Source of the DNA: Anaerolineaceae bacterium | GTDB taxonomy: Bacteria > Chloroflexota > Anaerolineae > Promineifilales > Promineifilaceae | Assembly (NCBI GenBank): GCA_002699125.1 | Contig: PABI01000184.1 | Span: forward strand, 1 to 64,000 | DNA length: 64,000 nucleotides | Direction of reading: 5' to 3' | Part shown: positions 42,446-50,003 of the stretch, piece after piece | How positions within the stretch are numbered: position 1 is the stretch's first letter | How the letters are laid out: each line of letters starts with the position of its first letter | Translations under genes and position numbers: made by a program | Notes under the pieces: generated by a model | The model's database searches: none | What the model saw: the letters and a program-made list of their open reading frames with translations, nothing else | What the model was told of the DNA's origin: nothing

Positions 42446-43948
42446 ATGCAAGAGGCAAACAATGCTCAGAAGCGCCGACGTGTGCTGGTTACGGGAGTAA
42501 CCGGCTACATTGGCGGTCGTCTGGTACCGCTGCTTTTAGATGCTGGGTTCGCGGTACGTGTCCTCGTGCGGGGCAGTGCCAAACGGCTTGAGAATCGTCC
42601 CTGGTTTCGTCATGTAGAGGTGGCTGTTGGTGATGTGCTGGAACCGGAATCTTTAAACGATGCTCTGCAAGATATGGATGCCGCCTATTATCTCATCCAT
42701 AGTATGAGCGGCCATGCTGAATTCAGCCAGCGAGACATAGAAGCAGCGCAAAACTTTGCCCGCGCCGCTGCTGAAGAAAATGTTGCCCAAATTATTTATC
42801 TCGGTGGCCTGGGCGATTCTGAAACGAACTTGTCTAAACATTTGCGCTCCCGGCAGGAAACGGGTGAGGCACTGCGCCAGTTTAACGTGCCCGTCACAGA
42901 ATTTCGCGCGGGCATGGTGGTCGGCTCTGGCAGCCTGTCGTTTGAAATGCTGCGCCATCTCACTGAGCGGCTGCCGGCGATGATTGCTCCGCGATGGGTT
43001 TATACAAAAACACAGCCAATTGCCGTGCGCGATGTGCTTAACTATCTGGTGGCAGCGCTGGAAACCCCAGCGAGTAAGGGAGAAATCATTGAAATTGGTG
43101 GAACCAGCGTTTTAACCAACGCAGAGATGATGAAAATATACGCCCGTATTCGGGGGCTGCGCCGCCTGATTGTTTCTGTGCCTGTTTTAACCCCGCGCCT
43201 TTCCTCCTACTGGGTGCATTGGATGACGCCGGTGCCGGCCGATGTGGCCAGTCCGCTCATTGAAGGGCTGCGCAACGAGCTGGTAGTGCGCTCCACGCTG
43301 GCCCAGCAATTGTTTCCAGAAATTGAACCGCTGGATTATGAAACGGCCGTTCGCCTGGCCCTGAAACGATTGGAGGGACACCACATCGACACGTTGTGGA
43401 CCGATGCGCTGGCGTCCAGTCAGGGTGATGTGTCCCCGGTCTATTTTACGCAGGAGCAGGGCATGCTTATCGAGCGACGGCGTAAGCAAGTGGCGGCCAC
43501 CCCAGATGCTGCGTATCGTGCTTTTGCCAGCCTGGGCGGGCAGCGTGGCTGGCCGCCGTACACCTGGCTGTGGCAAATCCGCGGCGCGTTGGACCGGCTG
43601 GTTGGTGGCGTGGGGATGCGGCGCGGTCGGCGTCACCCTGAAGAGCTGCGCCGGGGTGAGGCGTTGGATTTTTGGCGGGTGGAAGCTGTTGAGCCACCTC
43701 ACCTGCTGCGGCTGCGGGCAGAAATGAAGCTGCCGGGGCACGGCTGGCTGCAATTTGAGACCGAAGAAAGAGATGATGGTCTGACTGAGCTGGTGCAGAC
43801 CGCATTTTTTGCGCCCAAAGGATTAGGGGGGCTCATCTATTGGTATGCGATTTATCCGCTTCATGGCCTCATCTTCTCCAAAATGATCGACGCAATCGCT
43901 GCTGCTGCTGAGAACCCATCCCCAGAAATAGCAACTAATAACATCTAA
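42446..43948 (+). CDS. SDR oxidoreductase with DUF2867 C-terminal domain
   Basis: A 500-residue two-domain protein: an extended SDR/NAD-epimerase-like half (VLVTGVTGYIGGRLVPLL, YLIHSM, IYLGGLGDSE) and a C-terminal DUF2867 half (LDFWRVEAVEPPHLLRLRAE, PLHGLIFSKMIDAI). I chose the ATG at 42446 because GGGAGGA lies five bases upstream. It has its own strong promoter with repeats at 42307-42356 and a strong terminator, so it is a single-gene unit under dedicated control. Confidence 0.87.
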   Translation: MQEANNAQKRRRVLVTGVTGYIGGRLVPLLLDAGFAVRVLVRGSAKRLENRPWFRHVEVAVGDVLEPESLNDALQDMDAAYYLIHSMSGHAEFSQRDIEAAQNFARAAAEENVAQIIYLGGLGDSETNLSKHLRSRQETGEALRQFNVPVTEFRAGMVVGSGSLSFEMLRHLTERLPAMIAPRWVYTKTQPIAVRDVLNYLVAALETPASKGEIIEIGGTSVLTNAEMMKIYARIRGLRRLIVSVPVLTPRLSSYWVHWMTPVPADVASPLIEGLRNELVVRSTLAQQLFPEIEPLDYETAVRLALKRLEGHHIDTLWTDALASSQGDVSPVYFTQEQGMLIERRRKQVAATPDAAYRAFASLGGQRGWPPYTWLWQIRGALDRLVGGVGMRRGRRHPEELRRGEALDFWRVEAVEPPHLLRLRAEMKLPGHGWLQFETEERDDGLTELVQTAFFAPKGLGGLIYWYAIYPLHGLIFSKMIDAIAAAAENPSPEIATNNI

Positions 43949-43993
43949 CATCGGCCTGAAGTCACAAGGACCGAAGGTTGCAGGGTGCATTTG

Positions 43994-44037
43994 GGGCGAG
44001 ACCGTTGACTCCTTCCGAACGGTCTCGCCCTTTTTTT
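43994..44037 (+). terminator. strong intrinsic terminator
   Basis: A perfect 13-bp stem (GGGCGAGACCGTT at 43994-44006 with AACGGTCTCGCCC at 44018-44030), an 11-base loop and seven T. It ends the SDR gene and abuts the 3' end of the convergent lipoprotein gene. Confidence 0.95.
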
Positions 44038-44038
44038 G

Positions 44039-45262
44039 TTACGATCCCAGCCGGGTGGGGAAAACTGTTTCGCGGTAGGTTTCGTCGGCACCGGTGGAGA
44101 GGCGCAGTTGAACCTCGCCGGTTTCAGCACTGGCGGCTGGCGTGAGGCTGGTTTCCCAGTAGCCGAATCGGTCAGGAACGGCCGTTGCCGTGGCCAAAAC
44201 CACATCATCCCGTACCAGTTCTACCTGCACTAGACCATCGACCGGATTTACGGCCGTACCCACCAGCGTGGCTGTCCGCCCTGGCGTAAAGCGCAGTTGT
44301 GCCGGTTCCCAAACGGTAAAAATGTTAGCTTGTTCATCGCTGGGCGGCACCAGGGTTAGGAATTGGTCGCTAGCCCAGGCCACCTGCGGATCGTTGCTGG
44401 TCAGGCCGCCGGTGGTGACGCGCAAACGAGCGGTGTCACAGTTGGCTGCGGCCGTTTCGGGCAGGATGATTTGGGCACGCCACGGGCCGTTGCCTGCTTC
44501 AAACTCAATATTGGCCTCTAAATTTTCATTGGTGTCTGCCGGGCAGCCATACAGTCCCACCTGAATCTTGCCATCAATCAAATTCCGGCTCTCGCCGCTG
44601 ATAAGCAGCGTTTGCCCGGCCACGGCAATCTCGCCCGTTAGCGGCTGGTTGACAGTGACGATGGTGCTGCTTTCGTCCTCTGCCAGACGTAACGTGACCG
44701 GCACGGCCACATCAGTTCCGGCAACGCGGATGTGCAAGGTGGCCGGCCCGGTGCGACGCGGGTGAATGGCTTCCGTTAATGTCCAGCTGCCTGTCGCATC
44801 TACTTCGACAAAGGCTAGGAGCGATTCGCCATTGTTTTTTGTACCGCTGGCCAGCAGTTCAATCTCCAGCCGCTGGCTGGGAACCGGGCTGACGCTGCCA
44901 CTGAAGGTAAAGTCGCGGGCCACGGTGATTGCTTGATTGGGCTGTGGACTGTCCACCGTGATGGTGTAGCTAATCGGTTCAGTGGCAACAGCTGTTGCCG
45001 GTTCGGTTGGGTCACCTTCCGGTGTGTGGGTGGGTACGTCTGTTGGCGCAATGGTCGGTTCGGCTGTTTCTGGCGTATCGGTTTCGGTGGGAACAGCTTG
45101 CCCTGAGTCTGTCGAAGGGGCTGTGGGTTCCACTTCGGCTTCGGTGATGGCTGCCGTGGTGGGCGTGTTGGTGCCGGGTGCCGGCGTTGGCTCAGCACAG
45201 GCCAACAATCCAAATAAGAGGAAAAACGCCAACAAGGTGGCGTTCAAGCGATTGCGTTTCAT
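44039..45262 (-). CDS. Thr/Pro-rich lipoprotein with Ig-like (Gmad2-like) domains
   Basis: A 407-residue exported lipoprotein. The ATG at 45262 follows AGGAGA; signal NATLLAFFLLFGLLAC has a lipobox Cys. Residues about 20-95 are a low-complexity Thr/Pro/Glu linker, followed by three beta-sandwich segments, the first resembling a Gmad2-type domain (ITVDSPQPNQAITV, FTFSGSV). The linker contains a repeat-derived stretch (APSTDSGQA, from CCCTGAGTCTGTCGAAGGG at about 45101). Likely a surface-exposed protein of unknown ligand. Confidence 0.75.
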   Translation of the reverse strand: MKRNRLNATLLAFFLLFGLLACAEPTPAPGTNTPTTAAITEAEVEPTAPSTDSGQAVPTETDTPETAEPTIAPTDVPTHTPEGDPTEPATAVATEPISYTITVDSPQPNQAITVARDFTFSGSVSPVPSQRLEIELLASGTKNNGESLLAFVEVDATGSWTLTEAIHPRRTGPATLHIRVAGTDVAVPVTLRLAEDESSTIVTVNQPLTGEIAVAGQTLLISGESRNLIDGKIQVGLYGCPADTNENLEANIEFEAGNGPWRAQIILPETAAANCDTARLRVTTGGLTSNDPQVAWASDQFLTLVPPSDEQANIFTVWEPAQLRFTPGRTATLVGTAVNPVDGLVQVELVRDDVVLATATAVPDRFGYWETSLTPAASAETGEVQLRLSTGADETYRETVFPTRLGS

Positions 45263-45374
45263 AAGACTTCTCCTGGAAAATAAAATCTCAACAGTGGCAG
45301 GATAGCAGGTTAGTTGGAACATTGCCCTACGGCCGTCTGACGACAGGGTGACGACTGCGCGGTAGAATTAGGGC

Positions 45375-45953
45375 ATGAAACCAAACAAATACGACGAAGA
45401 ATTGCGGCAGTTAATCATTCAAAGTGAGCGCGTCATGACGATTTTGCGCACGGTGCGCCGCTGCGATCCGCCGGATTGGCTGGTAGGCGCGGGGCTGATT
45501 CGCAACCTGGTGTGGGATCATTTGCATGGCTACAGCCAACCAACGCCGCCACGTGACATTGACGTGGCCTTTTTTGATCCGGCAGATTTGTCGCCTGAGC
45601 GGGATGCTGCGGTGACGGCCGAGTTAACGGCCGTCCTGCCCGACGTAGCATGGGAAGCGACCAATCAAGCGGCCGTGCATCTGTGGTATGCAGAAAAGTT
45701 CGGTAAAACGGTGCCGCCCCTTACCTCAACAATTGAAGCGATTGCCACCTGGCCCGAGACGGCGACCTGTACGGCCGTCCGCCTCCTGTCCGATGATTCC
45801 CTGCACATTGTGGCTCCCTTTGGCCTTGAAGATTTGTTCCAAATGGTCCTGCGTCGCAATCCAGCGCGGGTCACTCAGGCACAATTCCACAAACGCCTGC
45901 AAGACAAACAAATCCGGCAGAAATGGCCTTTGGTTCAAGTAATTGACGGTTAG
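45375..45953 (+). CDS. nucleotidyltransferase-family protein (DUF925-like)
   Basis: A 192-residue protein with a nucleotidyltransferase-like core: VGAGLIRNLVWDHLHG and RDIDVAFFD (a D-x-D pair), then LEDLFQMVLRRNP near the C-terminus, as in the YjgC/DUF925 family. Partner and substrate unknown. Confidence 0.75.
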   Translation: MKPNKYDEELRQLIIQSERVMTILRTVRRCDPPDWLVGAGLIRNLVWDHLHGYSQPTPPRDIDVAFFDPADLSPERDAAVTAELTAVLPDVAWEATNQAAVHLWYAEKFGKTVPPLTSTIEAIATWPETATCTAVRLLSDDSLHIVAPFGLEDLFQMVLRRNPARVTQAQFHKRLQDKQIRQKWPLVQVIDG

Positions 45954-45999
45954 GTTTCAGGTGAAGCATGATTTTCTGACTGGCGCAGCGCAAATCAAC

Positions 46000-46270
46000 T
46001 GAAAAGCTTTTTGGGGGAAGGTCAAACCTCGGCAGTTGGTATGTTTCCTTGGGACAGGCTGTGTGTGGCGCGGATGATGTGGCAAGCAACGTTTGTGAAT
46101 GGACAAATAGTTGGTATTATGCTGATAAGGATAGACAAGTAGTGCGCAGTGATTCTTGGAGTTACTATATGGGACACGCGCAGGTTGGAAGTCGTGTCAG
46201 GCCCAACCTGTTTAACAGCAACGACCTAATCCGGTTTCGCGTTTTTTCTCCTGTGGCTTCGGGTTCCTAA
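46000..46270 (+). pseudogene. frameshifted C-terminal remnant of a formylglycine-generating-enzyme-like (SUMF1) protein
   Basis: One frame reads GQTSAVGMFPW up to about 46052, then the match continues in another frame from 46049 with ADDVASNVCEWTNSWY, VVRSDSWSYY and RFRVFSP. These correspond in order to the conserved VG-FP, DM-GNVWEW, RGGSW and GFR blocks at the end of FGE-sulfatase domains. The key Gly-Asn is altered to Ser-Asn and the N-terminal part is missing, so it is a dead fragment. Confidence 0.75.
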
Positions 46271-46365
46271 ATTCTGTTTTCTGGTTTCTGAATTGGGGGT
46301 CCAGGGGGACATTCAATTTTTAGAGAAAATCTATGATAATGCACAGGACCTCAACCAAAACAGCA

Positions 46366-46545
46366 ACCGTAGGGGCGGGATGGCGCGGTAAAGACCTGGG
46401 TAAACAGAAAAGGTTATTTCCGCGCCATCTCGCCCAGGTCCTGCCCATATACCGCCATCGTTGGGCGAGACAGGCGGGAGAAACGGCCGTTCTGCATGGC
46501 CTGATCTTTACCCGCCTGTCCCGCCCCTACCACACGTTGAAGGAT
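46366..46545. repeat. nested inverted repeats, GGGCGGG family
   Basis: GGATGGCGCGG pairs with CCGCGCCATC, and GTAAAGACCTGGG-type and GGCCTGATCTTTACCCGCC arms enclose an AACGGCCGTT. The outer arms GTAGGGGCGGGA (46366) and TCCCGCCCCTAC (about 46519-46530) are complementary. Confidence 0.75.
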
Positions 46546-46554
46546 TAAACCGTG

Positions 46555-47583
46555 ATGAAATTTGATGTCACCCTGCTTTCCCACGACTTGAACGCCATGA
46601 CGCACATGGCCCAAACGGCCGAATCCCTCGGCTTTGACGGGCTGTGGACGGCCGAAACCAACCACGATCCCTTTTTACCGCTGCTGCTGGGGGCGGAGCA
46701 CAGCCAGAAGTTGCAGCTGGGCACGGCGATTGCCGTCGCTTTCCCGCGCACGCCGGCCATTTTGGCGCAGATGGCCTGGGATTTGGCCAAGTTTAGCAAC
46801 GGCCGTTTCCTTCTCGGTCTCGGCACGCAGGTGAAAGCCCATAACCGGCTGCGCCTGGGAGCGCCGTGGGACAAGCCGCTCAAGCAGATGCGCGAAACGA
46901 TTCTGGCCACTCGCGCCTTCTGGGATTGCTGGCAAAATGGCACGCCGCTCAACTTCACCGGGGAATATTTCAAGCTGAAGCTGATGACCCCGTTTTTCAA
47001 TCCCGGTCCCATCGATCATCCACACATTCCCATTTATATTGCCGCGGTGAACAAGGGGATGCTGCGGCTGGCTGGGGAACTGTGCGATGGCGTGCACATC
47101 CACGCGCTGCATTCGGTGAAATATTTACAGGAGTTTGCTTTGCCTCATCTGGAAGCGGGCTTGCAGAAAAACGGCCGTTCCCGCGCAGATATTTCGGTGA
47201 ATACGGCCGTCTTCGCCATCCCCACCGACGATCCTGCGTATGCCCAATGGGCCGAAAACCACGTCAAGCAGCAAATCTCTTTTTACTTAAGCACGCCAGC
47301 GTACCGTGTGTTGGCGGAACTGCATGGCTGGGAGGATACGGCCGCTCAACTTAGCCAAATGGCCCGAGATGGCGAATGGGCCAAGATGCCCAGCCTCATC
47401 AACGACAACATTTTGGACGTTATGGCTGTGCGTGGCACTTGGGCCGAACTGCCGGGGATTATCCAAAATAAATATGGTAATCTGCTCAACCGAGTTAGCT
47501 ACTATTTACCTTTCATCCCAGGCGAAAATGAAGCAGGCTGGCGGGCGACGGTTGTGGGTTTCGAGCGGTTGGACAAGATGTAA
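46555..47583 (+). CDS. LLM-class F420-dependent oxidoreductase
   Basis: A 342-residue TIM-barrel of the luciferase-like monooxygenase family. Visible are the N-terminal FDVTLLSHDLNAM, LGFDGLWTAETNHDPFLPL, LQLGTAIAVAFPRTPAILAQ and FLLGLGTQVKAHN, which fit the F420-dependent TIGR03617-type subgroup. The reaction is a two-electron oxidation or reduction with F420. A GTG at 46552 adjoins the ATG. Lies just before the acyl-CoA dehydrogenase gene. Confidence 0.87.
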   Translation: MKFDVTLLSHDLNAMTHMAQTAESLGFDGLWTAETNHDPFLPLLLGAEHSQKLQLGTAIAVAFPRTPAILAQMAWDLAKFSNGRFLLGLGTQVKAHNRLRLGAPWDKPLKQMRETILATRAFWDCWQNGTPLNFTGEYFKLKLMTPFFNPGPIDHPHIPIYIAAVNKGMLRLAGELCDGVHIHALHSVKYLQEFALPHLEAGLQKNGRSRADISVNTAVFAIPTDDPAYAQWAENHVKQQISFYLSTPAYRVLAELHGWEDTAAQLSQMARDGEWAKMPSLINDNILDVMAVRGTWAELPGIIQNKYGNLLNRVSYYLPFIPGENEAGWRATVVGFERLDKM

Positions 47584-47591
47584 GGGGGTGG

Positions 47592-47619
47592 GTAGGGGCG
47601 GTTCGCGAACCGCCCTTAC
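47592..47619. repeat. GTAGGGGCGGTTCG hairpin
   Basis: A 28-base near-perfect palindrome (one G-T pair). The same family is at 63673-63699 and forms the outer arms at 46366-46545. Confidence 0.75.
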
Positions 47620-47652
47620 GATGCGTAGGAATAGGAACTAGGAGCAAATCAC

Positions 47653-48807
47653 ATGTCTATTTATTTTAACGACGAACACGAAATGCTGAGGCAAACTGTA
47701 AGACGATTCGTAGAAAGTGAAATCAATCCGAATGTGGAAGCGTGGGAAGACGGCCGTACCTTCCCCGCCCACGACCTATTCAAAAAGATGGGGGATTTGG
47801 GGCTGCTGGGCATCGTTTACCCAGAAGAGTACGGTGGAATGGGGCTGGATTACTGGTATCAGGTGGTGATGTTGGAAGAGGTGGGCCGGGCGCACTGTGC
47901 CGGCGTGCCGATGGCCATCGCCGTGCAGACCGACATGGCCACGCCGGCCCTGGCTGAATTTGGCACGCCCTGGCAGAAGGAGACCTTTTTGCAGCCGGCG
48001 ATTGCGGGAACGGCCGTCTTCTCCATCGCCGTCAGTGAGCCAAACGCCGGGTCCGACGTGGCCGCTATCCAAACCCGCGCCGTGACCGACGGCGACGACT
48101 ACCTCATCAACGGCAGTAAAATGTGGATCACCAGCGGTACCCAGTCCGACTACCTCACCCTGCTGGCCCGCACCGGCGATGAGCCGGGTTTCAAGGGAAT
48201 GTCGCTCATTATTGTGCCCACAGACGTGCCCGGTTTCAGCGTCAGCCGGAAGCTGGAAAAGTTGGGCAACCACAGCAGTGACACCGCCATCCTCGCCTTC
48301 GACAACGTGCGCGTGCCGCAAAGCCATCGCATTGGCCCGGAAGGCATGGGCTTTATGCTGCAAATGAAGCAGTTCCAAAAGGAACGATTGGCCGGTGCGG
48401 TGATGGGTGTTTCCGGCATGGAGCGCATTCTGCGGCTGACCATAGACTACTGCCGCCAGCGCGAGACGTTTGGCAAGCCGCTCATTGCCAACCAGTGGAT
48501 TCAGTTCAAAATTTGCGAACTGCTCACAGAAGTGGAAGCTTTGCGCCAGTTGGCGTACCATTGTACGCGGATGTTGGTGGCTGGCGAAGATATGACCAAA
48601 GAGGTGTCGATGGCTAAACTGAAAGCTGGCCGATTAGCTCGCGAAGTGGCCGACACTTGCCTCCAGTTCCACGGCGGCATGGGCTACGTAGAAGAATACC
48701 CGATGGCCCGCTACTTCCGTGACGCCCGCCTGCTTTCCATTGGCGCCGGCGCCGATGAAGTGATGCTGGGCATCATTGCCAAGTATGAAGGCATTTTGAC
48801 AAGATAA
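47653..48807 (+). CDS. acyl-CoA dehydrogenase
   Basis: A 384-residue flavoenzyme introducing the 2,3-double bond into an acyl-CoA. Motifs: VGRAHCAGVPMAI, FSIAVSEPNAGSDVAAIQT, KMWITSGTQSD, the C-terminal QFHGGMGYVEEYPMARYFRDARL. AGGAG precedes the ATG. The general position of the catalytic Glu cannot be fixed with certainty. Ninety bases downstream is an APH-like gene, an arrangement recalling ACAD10/11-type and Lva-type 4-hydroxyacid pathways. Confidence 0.92.
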   Translation: MSIYFNDEHEMLRQTVRRFVESEINPNVEAWEDGRTFPAHDLFKKMGDLGLLGIVYPEEYGGMGLDYWYQVVMLEEVGRAHCAGVPMAIAVQTDMATPALAEFGTPWQKETFLQPAIAGTAVFSIAVSEPNAGSDVAAIQTRAVTDGDDYLINGSKMWITSGTQSDYLTLLARTGDEPGFKGMSLIIVPTDVPGFSVSRKLEKLGNHSSDTAILAFDNVRVPQSHRIGPEGMGFMLQMKQFQKERLAGAVMGVSGMERILRLTIDYCRQRETFGKPLIANQWIQFKICELLTEVEALRQLAYHCTRMLVAGEDMTKEVSMAKLKAGRLAREVADTCLQFHGGMGYVEEYPMARYFRDARLLSIGAGADEVMLGIIAKYEGILTR

Positions 48808-48808
48808 G

Positions 48809-48877
48809 AAACGGTGATCGGTCATTAGCTTACCGTTTACCAATAACCGCTTACTGATCACGGATAACCGATTACAG
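48809..48877. repeat. inverted repeat, GTGATCGGT/ACCGATTAC family
   Basis: AAACGGTGATCGGTCATTAG faces CTGATCACGGATAACCGATT. Same loose family as 25996-26062. Confidence 0.65.
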
Positions 48878-48897
48878 AAAAAATGGGAGAAAACAAC

Positions 48898-49866
48898 ATG
48901 AACCAAATTCGCGTAGTGCGCTCATTTGTGGCGGCCGATGCTTTGGCTGACCTGATTGCCGCTGATTACCATTTGGAGGGGCCAGTGCGCTGCCAGATGT
49001 TTAGCAAAATGGTGCGCACGCAAGATAATGACCATTATTTAGTTACTACTGGCAGCGGTGAGAAGTATGTGGTGCGCGTTTATCAGCTAGGCACCCGGCT
49101 GGATCGCCAGGAATCTGATTATTTGTACGAGGTCGATTGGCTTAACTTTTTGCACAAGGCCGGTTTGCCTGTCGCGTACCCCATTCCCCGTGCCGACGGC
49201 GGGCTGTTGAGCAGCCTGAATGCACCGGAGGGACTCCGTTATTACGCTCTGTTTAGCCTGGCCCCAGGGCGACCCATGTCTATTCAAAATGAGGAACAGC
49301 TTTTTGTGATGGGGCGAGAAATGGCGCGCATTCATCTGGCGTCTAATGATTACGAAAAAAGTTATGAGCGCCAACCGATAAATCTGGAGTTTTTGGTCGA
49401 TAAGCCAATCGAGCGCATCAAACAATATTGGGATGAAGATCGAGCCGACGATCTGGAAATCTTGATGATTTCGGCTGAAGAAGCCAAAGAAGAAATTGAA
49501 GATTTGATTGCCAATGAAGAGTACACGCCCGATGGTTGGGGACCAATTGGTGGTGATTTTCACAGCGGCAGCGTGTTCTTTACCGATGACAATCAGCCCA
49601 CCTTTTTTAATTTTGATTGGTGCGGCCCTGGTTGGCGGGCATACGATATTGCTGTTTTCTTGTTCAACACAAATCTGATTCACAACAGTTCAGCCGATTT
49701 GTCTGAGGCGTTTTTTGCCGGCTATTATTCGCAGCGGCAGCTTTCCAGCAATGAACACGCGGCCATTGCGCCTTTCTTAACGATTCGCCGTATCTGGCAA
49801 ACGGGCCTGTTTTCCATGAACGATGGTCTGGTGGGGCACACGTTCATTGCCCCGGCGCACAATTAA
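48898..49866 (+). CDS. APH-fold phosphotransferase-like protein with altered catalytic loop
   Basis: A 322-residue protein of the APH/SrkA superfamily. The N-lobe region is YLVTTGSGEKYVVRVYQLG. The catalytic loop reads IGGDFHSGSVFF where the family has H-G-D-x-H-x-x-N: His is Gly and the Asn is replaced. The metal Asp is kept (FNFDWCGPGWRAYD). It may be a kinase with relaxed chemistry or a pseudo-enzyme. I chose the ATG at 48898 because GGGAGA lies upstream of it; the ATG at 48883 overlaps that ribosome site. It follows the acyl-CoA dehydrogenase. Confidence 0.78.
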   Translation: MNQIRVVRSFVAADALADLIAADYHLEGPVRCQMFSKMVRTQDNDHYLVTTGSGEKYVVRVYQLGTRLDRQESDYLYEVDWLNFLHKAGLPVAYPIPRADGGLLSSLNAPEGLRYYALFSLAPGRPMSIQNEEQLFVMGREMARIHLASNDYEKSYERQPINLEFLVDKPIERIKQYWDEDRADDLEILMISAEEAKEEIEDLIANEEYTPDGWGPIGGDFHSGSVFFTDDNQPTFFNFDWCGPGWRAYDIAVFLFNTNLIHNSSADLSEAFFAGYYSQRQLSSNEHAAIAPFLTIRRIWQTGLFSMNDGLVGHTFIAPAHN

Positions 49867-49960
49867 AGATTTGTTGTACTGAACCCATTCGGCCCCTTTA
49901 GGCTAAAAACGTTTGGTTAGGTTGTCCGATGACAATGGTTTTGCCGGGCAGCATTTAAAG

Positions 49961-49992
49961 GGATTCTTCGCCAAAGGCTCAGAATGACCGTG
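49961..49992. repeat. single-arm GTCATTCTGAG-family fragment
   Basis: GGATTCTTCGCC followed by GCTCAGAATGACCG, the same motif as in 20312-20430 in reverse orientation. Confidence 0.55.
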
Positions 49993-50003
49993 TTAAAATA
50001 TTT

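Larger units (their letters stand above)
45954..46551. other. gene-poor stretch with pseudogene and nested repeats
   Basis: These 598 bases hold the formylglycine-generating-enzyme remnant (46000-46270), a short AT-rich stretch with no signal, and the nested inverted repeats at 46366-46545. No intact gene is visible. Confidence 0.7.
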
